NCBI GenBank assembly: GCA_003218375.1 | Contig: QHNH01000028.1 | Coordinates: 1-64,000, forward strand | Length of the DNA stretch: 64,000 nucleotides | Direction of reading: 5' to 3' | DNA from: Verrucomicrobiota bacterium | Lineage (GTDB): Bacteria; Verrucomicrobiota; Verrucomicrobiia; Chthoniobacterales; UBA10450 | Shown here: positions 45,361 to 53,086 of the stretch, piece after piece | Layout: every line of letters starts with the position of its first letter | Position numbering within the stretch: the stretch's first letter is position 1 | The notes under the pieces: model-generated | The model's database searches: none | Told to the model about the DNA's origin: nothing | Seen by the model: the letters and a program-made list of their open reading frames with translations, nothing else | Position numbers and translations under genes: made by a program

Positions 45361-45888
45361 ATGAGCCGTTCGCTTGCATTTGCTCTCGTCACTTTGGCGT
45401 TGGCGGCTCGTTTGTCCGCGGAGGAACCGACGCCTACGCCGGAAAAGCGCGGCTGGTTTAGTCGGTTGCTTCATCCGTTCGGGTCTTCGAACCCGGCGCC
45501 GAATTACAAGGACGCCCGGCTCCGCGGTCTCGTCCTGGAGCTGTCGCTTTCGCCCGAGCCGGTGAAACTCTCGGAGGTCCGGCAATTGCAGGTGAACCTG
45601 ACGCTGAAAAATGTCTCCAAGCGCGCCGTTGTCCTCGATTTTCCGAGCGAGCAACGGTTCGAGATTTACCTCCGCAATTCGACCGAAGCGATCCTCACGA
45701 TCTGGTCCGACAATCACGCCTTTGAAGACAAGCCCGCGACGGTGCTGATCAATCCACAGGAGCACATTGATTATCCCGCCACCATCGCGACCCGCGATCT
45801 CTCCCCGAACAAAGTCTTCATCGCCGAAGTTTTTTTCCCGCAATATCCCGAGCTGCGCATCCGGCAGAAGTTTTTGACCGCGCCATAG
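45361..45888 (+). CDS. BsuPI-domain-like secreted protein
   Basis: 175 residues, signal peptide ~1-20, then a Pro-rich linker and an Ig-like beta domain from ~55: LELSLSPEPVKL, LQVNLTLKNVSKRAVVLDFPSEQRFEIYLRN, ILTIWSDNHAF and ATVLINPQEHIDYPATI. The order 'Q-x-F-E-I-x-L ... W-S ... P-x-E' matches the BsuPI (intracellular proteinase inhibitor) domain PF12690, which in many bacteria is exported. The stop TAG is one base before a palindrome. Confidence 0.75.
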   Translation: MSRSLAFALVTLALAARLSAEEPTPTPEKRGWFSRLLHPFGSSNPAPNYKDARLRGLVLELSLSPEPVKLSEVRQLQVNLTLKNVSKRAVVLDFPSEQRFEIYLRNSTEAILTIWSDNHAFEDKPATVLINPQEHIDYPATIATRDLSPNKVFIAEVFFPQYPELRIRQKFLTAP

Positions 45889-45889
45889 C

Positions 45890-45955
45890 TGTAGCCGGGA
45901 TCCGATGATCCCGGCCGCTCAAATGCCATGACCGGGATCACCGATCCCGGCTACA
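45890..45955. repeat. TGTAGC...GCTACA palindrome, copy 5
   Basis: TGTAGCCGGGATCCGATGAT and CCCGGC, then ACCGGGATCACCGATCCCGG and CTACA. Between two genes on the plus strand. Confidence 0.8.
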
Positions 45956-45958
45956 ACT

Positions 45959-46750
45959 TTGAACTTGTTCTCCGACTATCACACCCACCCACAGGGACAT
46001 CGCGTCCAGCCTTATTGTCAGACGCTGCTCCAGCCGTGGATCGATAGCGCCCGCGCCCGCGGGCTGACCGACATCGCGTTCACCGATCACGATCGTTACC
46101 ACGCCGGAATTGATTTCGATGAGATCGATAAACTGCGCGCGGCGAATCCCGACATCAAAATTCGCGCCGGGCTCGAGCTGGATAACGATCCGGAAACATC
46201 CGCCGTCGGTCGCGAGTGGGTGGAGAAAAACTGGGCCCGGCTCGATTTCGTCCTCGGTTCCGTCCACTACCTCGATCGAGCCGATCAAATGTTCGACAGC
46301 GTTCCAGCCGGCGCCGAACAATTCGCCGACCGCAAGATCGACGAGATTTATGCCGATTATTTTCGCCGCGTCCGCGAGGTCGCAGCGACGGGCCTGGTCG
46401 ATTGCCTGTCGCATCTCGACCTGATCAAGATCCATGGCCATCGCCCGAAAGCGCCGATCGTCTATCTTGTGTCCGAGACGCTCGACTTCATCTCCACTCG
46501 CGGACTCGCCATCGAACTTTCCACCGCGGGCTGGCGTAAGCCGGTGAACGAACTTTATCCGTCTGACGAAATCATCCGGCTCGCGGTCGAAAAAAGAATT
46601 CCATTCACGACGGCGTCCGATGCCCATTCACACGCGCAACTCGGCGAGAACTATTCGCGGCTTGCGGAGAAAATGCAGCAGCTCGGGATCTCCGAAGTTT
46701 GTGTGTTCGAGCGACACAAACATCGCGTGCGTGCGCTCAGTGATTTGTAG
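45959..46750 (+). CDS. PHP-domain phosphoesterase (histidinol-phosphatase-like)
   Basis: 263 residues. PHP metal motifs: FSDYHTHPQGH near residue 4, FTDHDRYH, RAGLELDND, FVLGSVHYLD, CLSHLDLIKI and ITTASDAHSH (here FTTASDAHSH). This matches the HisK/HisJ-type histidinol-phosphatase family, but no other his gene is near, so the substrate is not certain. The start is TTG, just after a palindrome. The TAG stop is in the next palindrome. Confidence 0.85.
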   Translation: MNLFSDYHTHPQGHRVQPYCQTLLQPWIDSARARGLTDIAFTDHDRYHAGIDFDEIDKLRAANPDIKIRAGLELDNDPETSAVGREWVEKNWARLDFVLGSVHYLDRADQMFDSVPAGAEQFADRKIDEIYADYFRRVREVAATGLVDCLSHLDLIKIHGHRPKAPIVYLVSETLDFISTRGLAIELSTAGWRKPVNELYPSDEIIRLAVEKRIPFTTASDAHSHAQLGENYSRLAEKMQQLGISEVCVFERHKHRVRALSDL

Positions 46751-46804
46751 GGCAGGCGCTCCGCCTGCCAATGTTCCAACGGCAAGCGATGCGCTTGCCC
46801 TACA
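46746..46804. repeat. TGTAGGGC...GCCCTACA palindrome
   Basis: TGTAGGGCAGGCGCTCCGCC and TGCC, then GGCAAGCGATGCGCTTGCCC and TACA. Related in its end sequence to the TGTAGC family. Contains the TAG stop of the PHP gene at 46748-46750 and lies three bases from the ebfC stop. Confidence 0.8.
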
Positions 46805-46807
46805 ATT

Positions 46808-47119
46808 TTACAAACCGAGTCCTCCGATACCCAGCCCGCCGGTGATCTTCGTCATCTCGGATTGGGCGACTTCCTTGCCCTGAGCGATCGCCTGCTTCAC
46901 GCCGCTCAGCACGGCTTCCTCGAGAAATTCGACATCCTCGGGATCAACAATCTCTTTCGCGATCTTGATCGACATCACGTCGCCCGAACCGTTCGCGACC
47001 ACCGTCACTTTTCCGCCCGCCGCCTGGACCTCGACGGTTTTGTCTTCGAGCTCGGCCTGGGTCTTCGCCATTTGCTCCTGCATCTTCTGGGCCTGCTTCA
47101 TCAACTTGTTGAGATTCAT
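46808..47119 (-). CDS. ebfC: Nucleoid-associated protein YbaB/EbfC
   Basis: 103 residues. MNLNKLMKQAQKMQEQMAKTQ is the coiled-coil family start; EVQAAGGKVTVVANGSGDV is the core. DNA-binding protein regularly encoded beside dnaX, as here (15 bases between). The usual next gene recR is absent; instead a palindrome and the PHP gene follow. Confidence 0.95.
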   Translation of the reverse strand: MNLNKLMKQAQKMQEQMAKTQAELEDKTVEVQAAGGKVTVVANGSGDVMSIKIAKEIVDPEDVEFLEEAVLSGVKQAIAQGKEVAQSEMTKITGGLGIGGLGL

Positions 47120-47133
47120 AATCGGTCAGTCGC

Positions 47134-48768
47134 TCAGGTTGTTATTTCGCCCTTAAAAATTTCCAGCGCTTCGCGGATCAGCGGGTCATCCTTGAACGTC
47201 GCCTGCGTCTCGGGCTTTTTCGGAGCCGCGGTTTCGACTGGGGTCGCAACGGGCAGCCCTTCCTTCACCACGAACTTAATTTTCCAATCCTGGCCGCTGA
47301 TTTCCTTCAACACCGCATCGAGATAGTCGCGCGTCTTTGGAATGGAAAGGGATTCCATCGCCGTCTTCTGCTCCGGCGGAAAACCGACCGTCAGAAAACG
47401 GCCCTCGATCCCCAACGCCGTTCCGGCTTCGACCCAGCCCGCGATCAACTTTCGCGTCGCACGGACTTTTTCGACTGTCTTTTGCCAGACTTCTTTGTAA
47501 TCGACAGGCGGTGGTGCTGTTTTGGGTTCCGCCGTCGAAGTTTTTTCTGCGACGCGCGCTGTTTCTGGCTTCGTGGAGGGTGTGGGACGCGCGGAAGCGC
47601 GTCCCTCCGAGGAGGATGACGACGGCGCTTTCCCGTCGCGCAAGGCGGCGAGGTTCTCGATCACTTCATTCAGCGTCACCTGGTTCAAAGTCTGGATCGC
47701 CTTGATTACGGCGACCTCGAAATGGAGGCGCTTGTTCGGCGCCCATTTCATTCGGCCCTCGGCGGCGGCGAATTGATCGATCAATTCGAGAAGCCGGTCG
47801 GTCTCGATCAGCGCGGCCTGGCTTTCGAGCGACTTCTGCAGGTCGGGATTCAAATCGTCGGCCAGCGCTTCTGGTTTGACTTTGCCGACGAGTAAATCGC
47901 GCAGATACGAAATCAGGTCGGACATCAACTTCATCATGTCCTTGCCGCTGTCGGCTTCGGCATGGAGCAGCTCGAGCGCTTCCGGGGTTTCGCCGCGCAA
48001 AATTTTTTCGGTAAACTGGGCGACCGTTTGCTCACTCGTGAAACCGAAGACACTCAGCACATCCGGCTCGGCGATCTTGTCGCCGCAAAACGCCACCAGC
48101 TGATCGAGCATCGATTCCGCATCGCGCAATCCACCGTCCGCGCCTTTCGCGATCGCATGCGCGGCCGCGGGATCGAGCGCGATCTTTTCCTTTCCAGAGA
48201 TGAACTGGAGATGTTGCGCGATCAGGTTCGCCGGGATCCGATGAAGATCGAACCGCTGGCAGCGGCTCAGGATCGTGGGCAAAACTTTTTGCGGCTCGGT
48301 CGTGGCGAAGATGAACTTCACGTGCGGCGGCGGTTCCTCGAGCGTCTTGAGGAGCGCGTTGAACGCCGCCGAGGTGAGCATGTGCACTTCATCGATGATG
48401 TAGATTTTGAAGTGCCCTTTGCTCGGCGCGTAACGAACGTTGTCGCGCAGCTCGCGTACCTGCTCCACGCCGTTGTTGCTCGCCCCGTCGATCTCGAGCA
48501 CATCGAGGCTATTGCCGCCGGTGATTTCCTTGCAGCTGTCGCAAACCCCGCACGGCGTCACCGTCGGTCCGTTCACGCAATTGAGCGCTTTCGCCAGGAT
48601 CCGGGCCGTCGACGTTTTCCCGATCCCCCGCGGCCCCACGAAAAGATAAGCGTGGGCCAGCCGGTTCTGCTCGACCGCGTTCTTAAGCGTCCGCGTCACA
48701 TGCGCCTGCCCGACGAGATCGTCGAACGTCTGCGGCCGATATTTGCGCGCGAATACCTGATAGCTCAC
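47134..48768 (-). CDS. dnaX: DNA polymerase III subunit gamma/tau
   Basis: 544 residues. Clamp-loader ATPase: Walker A GPRGIGKT (45-52), zinc Cys64, Cys73, Cys76, Cys79, DEVHMLTSAAFNALLKTLEEPPPHVKF and SRCQRFDL. After the ATPase region (~370) comes a variable linker containing an inserted half-palindrome (residues ~385-395, SEGRASARP), then a C-terminal domain (YKEVWQKTVEKVRATRKLIAGWVEAG). No slippery A-rich frameshift site was noticed. Confidence 0.96.
   Translation of the reverse strand: MSYQVFARKYRPQTFDDLVGQAHVTRTLKNAVEQNRLAHAYLFVGPRGIGKTSTARILAKALNCVNGPTVTPCGVCDSCKEITGGNSLDVLEIDGASNNGVEQVRELRDNVRYAPSKGHFKIYIIDEVHMLTSAAFNALLKTLEEPPPHVKFIFATTEPQKVLPTILSRCQRFDLHRIPANLIAQHLQFISGKEKIALDPAAAHAIAKGADGGLRDAESMLDQLVAFCGDKIAEPDVLSVFGFTSEQTVAQFTEKILRGETPEALELLHAEADSGKDMMKLMSDLISYLRDLLVGKVKPEALADDLNPDLQKSLESQAALIETDRLLELIDQFAAAEGRMKWAPNKRLHFEVAVIKAIQTLNQVTLNEVIENLAALRDGKAPSSSSSEGRASARPTPSTKPETARVAEKTSTAEPKTAPPPVDYKEVWQKTVEKVRATRKLIAGWVEAGTALGIEGRFLTVGFPPEQKTAMESLSIPKTRDYLDAVLKEISGQDWKIKFVVKEGLPVATPVETAAPKKPETQATFKDDPLIREALEIFKGEITT
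47584..47612. repeat. Half-palindrome inside dnaX (CTCGGAGGGACG family)
   Basis: On the coding strand CCTCGGAGGGACGCGCTTCC followed by GCGCGTCCC. Same as the left half of the element at 55411 with two differences. In frame; encodes SEGRASARP in a linker. Confidence 0.8.
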
Positions 48769-48821
48769 TCGCTGAATCTAATCCGCTTCAATCCCGCGCG
48801 AAAACAGAAAACGGAAAATCG

Positions 48822-48852
48822 AGACAGGATTAACAGGATTTATTGGATTGGG
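48822..48852. repeat. Word repeat, single arm (ACAGGATT)
   Basis: ACAGGATTAACAGGATTTAT and TGGATTGGG: three imperfect units in the gap between dnaX and the P1 peptidase gene, with no inverted partner nearby. Confidence 0.5.
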
Positions 48853-48879
48853 AGAGGCATTCGAGGTTTGTTGCCTGAT

Positions 48880-50070
48880 ATGAATGCGACCTCGCGACTC
48901 GTTGCCGTGGCTTTTCTTGCCTGTAGCGCGCTAACACAAGGGCGCGAACCGCAAACCTCGCCACCGCCCACGCAACATCCCCGCGCGCGAGACCTTGGCA
49001 TTCCCTTCGACGGCACGCCCGGAACGCTGAACGCCATCACTGATGTTCCCGGCGTAGAAGTCGGATACACCACGCTGGTCAGCGGCGACGGAAAACTCGA
49101 AGTCGGCAAAGGGCCCATCCGCACTGGGGTAACGGCGATTCTGCCGCGCGGGAAAACCGACGATCCGGTTTACGCCGGTGTTTTCAGTCTCAATGGCAAT
49201 GGCGAGATGACCGGCACGGCATGGCTGGAAGAAGGCGGATTCCTCGAGGGCCCGATCGCCATCACGAACACGCACAGTGTCGGCGTGGTGCGCGACGCGA
49301 TCATTGACTGGCGCGTGAAAAAGGGCGGCGCTGATCCGGGCGGTTTTTACTGGAGCTTGCCCGTAGTGGCCGAGACCTGGGACGGCTGGCTCAACGACGT
49401 GAACGGCTTCCATGTTAAGCCCGAACATGTCTTCAACGCGCTCAACACCGCGCACGGCGGCGCGATCGACGAGGGGAGTGTGGGCGGAGGAACGGGAATG
49501 GTTTGTTACGAATTCAAAGGGGGGACCGGAACTTCTTCCCGCCGGATCGAGATGAAGGAAAAGAAAGACGCCGCGCCGCGCACGTTCACCGTCGGAGTTC
49601 TGGTCCAGGCGAACTTCGGCCGGCGGCCGCAGTTCACGATCGCGGGAATGCCGGTGGGAAAAGAAATTCCTGGCCAGGTTTATCCGAAGGAAAACGGTTC
49701 GTGCATCGCAGTCGTAGCGACGGATGCGCCGCTCTTGCCTCATCAGCTTAAGCGACTCGCCCGCCGCGTTTCCCTCGGGCTCGCCCGGACTGGCACCGTT
49801 TCCGGGAATGGTTCCGGCGATTTGTTCCTCGCCTTTTCAACTGCAAATCCCGAGGCGTCGAACGCGGACAAGCTCACCCGATCTGTGGAAACCATCCCGA
49901 ACGATCTGCTCGATCCTGTTTTCGACGCGGTAGTTCAGGCGACCGAAGAAGCGGTCGTGAACGCGCTGATCGACAATCAAAGCATGATCGGCCGCGACGA
50001 TCACAAAGTCGAAGCGCTCTCGCACGACCGGGTGCGCGAGCTGTTGAAGAAGTACAACCGCGCGCGTTAA
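48880..50070 (+). CDS. P1 family peptidase (DmpA/aminopeptidase)
   Basis: 396 residues, signal peptide ~1-21. Self-processing Ntn hydrolase of the DmpA/L-aminopeptidase D-Ala-esterase family. Conserved segments: RARDLGIPFDGTPGTLNAITDVPGVEVGYTT, GNGEMTGTAWLEEGG, NTHSVGVVRDA, HGGAIDEGSVGGGTGM and the nucleophile region VSGNGSGDLFLAFST (cleavage before Ser). Export suggests cell-wall peptide turnover. Confidence 0.92.
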   Translation: MNATSRLVAVAFLACSALTQGREPQTSPPPTQHPRARDLGIPFDGTPGTLNAITDVPGVEVGYTTLVSGDGKLEVGKGPIRTGVTAILPRGKTDDPVYAGVFSLNGNGEMTGTAWLEEGGFLEGPIAITNTHSVGVVRDAIIDWRVKKGGADPGGFYWSLPVVAETWDGWLNDVNGFHVKPEHVFNALNTAHGGAIDEGSVGGGTGMVCYEFKGGTGTSSRRIEMKEKKDAAPRTFTVGVLVQANFGRRPQFTIAGMPVGKEIPGQVYPKENGSCIAVVATDAPLLPHQLKRLARRVSLGLARTGTVSGNGSGDLFLAFSTANPEASNADKLTRSVETIPNDLLDPVFDAVVQATEEAVVNALIDNQSMIGRDDHKVEALSHDRVRELLKKYNRAR

Positions 50071-50330
50071 GCGAGCAGATGGCGTCCAGCGCCGTGGAGC
50101 AGCGATCCGGACGATTTCTTAAGAATGCCGGCGAGCGGTTTGCCGGAGCTGATTCTTACGCTCACGCACGAGTCGCTCGGATCGTTGCCGGCGAAATGGG
50201 CCTCCCATCGAGTCCGGGCCGATGCCAGAACCCGTGCGTAGTTCATATCGAGGGCATGCCTCAATCCGGTAACAAGCCGGCGGCTATCAATGATACTGTC
50301 ATGGAGGGCATGGGTCTGAGAGCTATTCAT
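50067..50330 (-). CDS. Small hypothetical protein (87 residues)
   Basis: Plausible helical protein (LHDSIIDSRRLVTGLRHALDMNYARVLASARTRWEAHFAG) with a basic C terminus. Its stop overlaps that of the P1 peptidase gene. The opposite strand has an equally long frame with poorer protein character, so the strand is not certain. Confidence 0.4.
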   Translation of the reverse strand: MNSSQTHALHDSIIDSRRLVTGLRHALDMNYARVLASARTRWEAHFAGNDPSDSCVSVRISSGKPLAGILKKSSGSLLHGAGRHLLA

Positions 50331-50370
50331 GGCGGACCCTGAAAAAGCAGGATTTGCGCCTCAGTTTTTT

Positions 50371-50410
50371 AAACTCGAAATCCGAAGCTCGAAATGCGAA
50401 ACAAATTCGA
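50371..50410. repeat. Left word-repeat arm of the four-helix-bundle cassette
   Basis: AAACTCGAAATCCGAAGCTC and GAAATGCGAAACAAATTCGA: words CGAAAT(C/G)CGAA. It ends at the first base of the enclosed gene and is the inverted partner of 50805-50833. Confidence 0.85.
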
Positions 50411-50770
50411 ATGCCCCAGGACGAAAATCCGAAACGGTTTGATCTCGAGGACCGTACCTACGCATTTGCGAAGCGCGCGCGGGCCTTCGTCAAAACACTA
50501 CCAAAAACTATTGGCAACATCGAAGATGCGCGACAACTCATTCGCTCTTCGGGATCCGTCGGCGCTAATTATATCGAAGCGAACGAAGCGTTGAGTAAAA
50601 AGGATTTCGTTTGTCGCATTAAGATCTGCCGCAAAGAGTCAAAGGAAACTCGCTATTGGCTACGATTGGTAGAAGCCGACGAGAGAGCGGAAAAAGAGCG
50701 CGATGAACTGATCCAGGAGGCGCAAGAACTAATGAACATTTTCGGGGCGATTGTTCGGAAGAGCGAGTGA
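50411..50770 (+). CDS. Four-helix-bundle protein (S23/IVP, TIGR02436 type)
   Basis: 119 residues. The pattern FDLEDRTYAFAKRARAF, IGNIEDARQLIRSSGSVGANYIEANEALSKKDFVCRIKICRKESKETRYWLRLV and the amphipathic C terminus match the four-helix-bundle proteins encoded in 23S rRNA intervening sequences (S23/IVP) and related to the accessory protein Avd of diversity-generating retroelements. Those proteins are usually basic RNA- or DNA-binding pentamers. The ATG is at the edge of the left word-repeat arm; the right arm begins 35 bases after the stop. No retroelement is near. Confidence 0.9.
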   Translation: MPQDENPKRFDLEDRTYAFAKRARAFVKTLPKTIGNIEDARQLIRSSGSVGANYIEANEALSKKDFVCRIKICRKESKETRYWLRLVEADERAEKERDELIQEAQELMNIFGAIVRKSE

Positions 50771-50782
50771 TCGGTGTTTTGA

Positions 50783-51028
50783 TCATTCCTTTTCCGGACT
50801 TGGTAATTGTTTCGGATTTCGGATTTCGAGTTTCGAAATTTCCTCTTCGAGCTCCTTCTTCAAATGCCGGCGCGCGGATTTCTTGATGGCGCGGCGTGCG
50901 GTCGCCACAGCTTGTTTTTCGGCCTGCCGTTCCTTGCGTGTCCGTGTTTCCACAGCGCTCGGCAAATGGAAAATCTTCGGGCGATTCGCGCCGACCTTCT
51001 TTTCGCTGGGTTTGGCGTAGGGATCCAT
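50783..51028 (-). CDS. Small basic coiled-coil protein (81 residues)
   Basis: Strongly charged helix: RTRKERQAEKQAVATARRAIKKSARRHLKKELEEEI, with an N-terminal MDPYAKPSEKKVGANRPKIF. The last ~18 residues (SKLEIRNPKQLPSPEKE) come from the right arm of the four-helix-bundle cassette, so the cassette is inserted in the 3' end of this gene. No family recognised. Confidence 0.6.
   Translation of the reverse strand: MDPYAKPSEKKVGANRPKIFHLPSAVETRTRKERQAEKQAVATARRAIKKSARRHLKKELEEEISKLEIRNPKQLPSPEKE
50805..50833. repeat. Right word-repeat arm of the four-helix-bundle cassette
   Basis: AATTGTTTCGGATTTCGGAT then TTCGAGTTT. Aligns to the reverse complement of 50371-50410 with one six-base gap and two changes. 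Both arms face the enclosed gene. Confidence 0.85.
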
Positions 51029-51107
51029 GTCGGCAAGGAACGATTCTGGCGATTCGGCAATTTAGCGAGTGGAAATCAGCCATCACTTCTTTAGGATTGC
51101 GGCCGGA

Positions 51108-51620
51108 ATGAATTGGGAAGCAATTAGCGCGGTCTCGCAGCTGATCGGCTCGGTCGCCGTGGTGGTCTCGGTGTTGTACCTGGCAGTGCAATTGCGCGGG
51201 AGCACGCGCGTGGCCAAGGTCGCTGCGCAAGATGCTGCCGCGACCGCCTTGCGCGATGTGACGAAACCGTTCATGGAAAACGCCGAGCTCGCCCGCATCT
51301 GGCGCACGGGGCTGGAAAATCTCAAGGCCTTGTCCGCGGAAGATCAGGCGCGGTTCTTTCACGCGGCTTACCAATTCATGAAGGCGCTCGAGACGATCCA
51401 TTACCATTACGTTTACGGATTGCTCGATGCCCAGCTCTGGGAAGGTTGGAGTGAACTTTTGCAGCACTATGTCGCCACGCCGGGCATCCATTATTATTTG
51501 ACCGAGCGAGGGCCGGTTTTCTCCCGACGGTTTCGCGAATTCATCGCGACGCTGGAGCCGGTCTCGCAGCGCATGACGGTCGGCAATCTTTTTGGAAAGG
51601 AAACGCGTCCCGACGTTTGA
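51108..51620 (+). CDS. Hypothetical protein with N-terminal membrane segment
   Basis: 170 residues. An N-terminal transmembrane helix (~10-28, LIGSVAVVVSVLYLAVQLRG) precedes a soluble helical domain (NAELARIWRTGLENLKALSAEDQARFFHAAYQFMKALETIHYHY...LWEGWSELLQHYVATPG). This pattern belongs to a widespread family of uncharacterised proteins. The stop is two bases before the next ATG. Confidence 0.72.
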   Translation: MNWEAISAVSQLIGSVAVVVSVLYLAVQLRGSTRVAKVAAQDAAATALRDVTKPFMENAELARIWRTGLENLKALSAEDQARFFHAAYQFMKALETIHYHYVYGLLDAQLWEGWSELLQHYVATPGIHYYLTERGPVFSRRFREFIATLEPVSQRMTVGNLFGKETRPDV

Positions 51621-51622
51621 CC

Positions 51623-52573
51623 ATGTCCCTCGATCTGGCCGCCATCCGCATCGCGCACGATCGCATCCGTCCGCACATCCATCGCACGCCGGTCCTGACG
51701 AGCGAGCGGCTCGATGCCGCGAGTGGCGCGTCGCTCTTTTTCAAGTGCGAGAACTTCCAGAAGGTCGGCGCGTTCAAGGCGCGTGGAGCGACGAACGCGG
51801 TGTTCGCGCTCGATGACGAAACCGCGCGGCGCGGGGTGGCGACCCATTCTTCCGGCAACCATGCGGCGGCTCTCTCCCGCGCGGCGAAGCTTCGAGGGAT
51901 CGCGGCCCACATCGTGATGCCGTCGAACTCGCCGAAGGTGAAAGTGCGCGCCGTCGAGGGCTACGGCGGCCGGATCGTTTTCTGCGAGCCGAATCAGCGG
52001 GCGCGCGAAGAAGCTTGCGCGCGCGTCCTCGCGGAAACGAGCGCGACCCTGATTCACCCATTCGAAAACGAAGATGTCATGGCGGGGCAGGGGACGATCG
52101 CCGTCGAGTTGCTGGAGGACGTTCCCGATCTCGATCTTCTTCTCTGCCCGGTGGGCGGCGGTGGCGTTCTCTGCGGGACGGCGGTCGCCGCGAAAACATT
52201 GCGCCCCAGCATTAAAGTCATCGCGACCGAGCCCGCCGGGGCGGACGACGCCGCGCGATCGTTCCACGAGCACCGCCTCGTTTACCAGGAACAAAAAAAC
52301 ACGATCGCCGATGGTCTGCGGACGAATCTCGGGGCAGTTAACTTCGCGCTCATCCAGCGTTACGTCGATGACGTGATCACCGTAAGCGATGAAGCAATCA
52401 TCGCAGCGATGCGCGCGCTCTGGGAGACGATGAAGACCATCGTCGAGCCGTCCGGAGCCGTTCCGTATGCTGCGATCCTCGAGGAGAAAGTGGACGTGTG
52501 CGGGAAGCGCGCCGGCATCATTCTCACCGGCGGCAACGTCGATCTCGACGCCCTGCCTTGGATGAAGTTTTGA
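51623..52573 (+). CDS. Threonine dehydratase/serine racemase-type PLP lyase
   Basis: 316 residues, catalytic domain only (no ACT domain), as in serine racemase, catabolic threonine dehydratase and hydroxyaspartate lyases. PLP lysine in FKCENFQKVGAFKARGA, substrate loop SSGNHAAALS, and glycine cradle PVGGGGVLCG. The C-terminal SGAVPYAAIL follows EPS. A TTG six bases earlier is possible. Reaction not decided. Confidence 0.88.
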   Translation: MSLDLAAIRIAHDRIRPHIHRTPVLTSERLDAASGASLFFKCENFQKVGAFKARGATNAVFALDDETARRGVATHSSGNHAAALSRAAKLRGIAAHIVMPSNSPKVKVRAVEGYGGRIVFCEPNQRAREEACARVLAETSATLIHPFENEDVMAGQGTIAVELLEDVPDLDLLLCPVGGGGVLCGTAVAAKTLRPSIKVIATEPAGADDAARSFHEHRLVYQEQKNTIADGLRTNLGAVNFALIQRYVDDVITVSDEAIIAAMRALWETMKTIVEPSGAVPYAAILEEKVDVCGKRAGIILTGGNVDLDALPWMKF

Positions 52574-52610
52574 GTCGCCGCGCTGATCGTCATCTCGTTA
52601 TTCTGGCCAG

Positions 52611-53069
52611 ATGCTAAAAAACATTGTCGCGATCATCGTCAGTTACATCGCCATGTTCGTTCTCTTAATGGCGATCTTCACCGGTCTTTACTTCGCCCTC
52701 GGCGTCGAGCGCGTATTTCAACCGGACAGTTACGAGGTCTCGATGCTGTGGATTATGCTCATGCTGGTAATCGCATTGCTCGGCACGATGTTCGCCGGCT
52801 ATCTCTGCGCGGCCATCAGCAAGAGCTGGCGCACCTGCCAGGTCTTCGCGCTCATCGTTTTTCTCCTTGCCCTGTGGCATTGTTTTTCGGCGGTGCGGCG
52901 CGATTCCGAGGGACCGAACGTCCGCGCCGGCGACGTGACTTATCTCGAGGCGATGGGTCACGTGGTCACGCCGATGTGGCTACACTTCGCCAATCCCGTC
53001 ATCGCCGGCGTCGGTGTTCTTCTCGGCGCACGAATGAAACGGCGCGGGCTAGTGAGTCCCGCGGTGTAA
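52611..53069 (+). CDS. Small membrane protein of unknown function
   Basis: 152 residues with four hydrophobic segments (IVAIIVSYIAMFVLLMAIFTGLYF, MLWIMLMLVIALLGTMFAGYLCA, FALIVFLLALWHCF, and WLHFANPVIAGVGVLLGARM). No family motif seen. It lies 17 bases before the first pilT gene. Confidence 0.75.
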   Translation: MLKNIVAIIVSYIAMFVLLMAIFTGLYFALGVERVFQPDSYEVSMLWIMLMLVIALLGTMFAGYLCAAISKSWRTCQVFALIVFLLALWHCFSAVRRDSEGPNVRAGDVTYLEAMGHVVTPMWLHFANPVIAGVGVLLGARMKRRGLVSPAV

Positions 53070-53086
53070 TGATCGCGCTTTAGTCC

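Noticed and set aside
47962-50070. 702-residue frame including the antisense of dnaX
   Set aside because: Only the part from 48880 is a recognisable P1 peptidase with a signal peptide; the rest is antisense to dnaX.
50079-50342. 87-residue plus-strand frame
   Set aside because: Opposite-strand frame of the same length has better protein character; neither is strong.
50411-50770. Part of a diversity-generating retroelement (Avd)
   Set aside because: No reverse transcriptase, template repeat or variable repeat is near; the protein only shares the four-helix-bundle fold.
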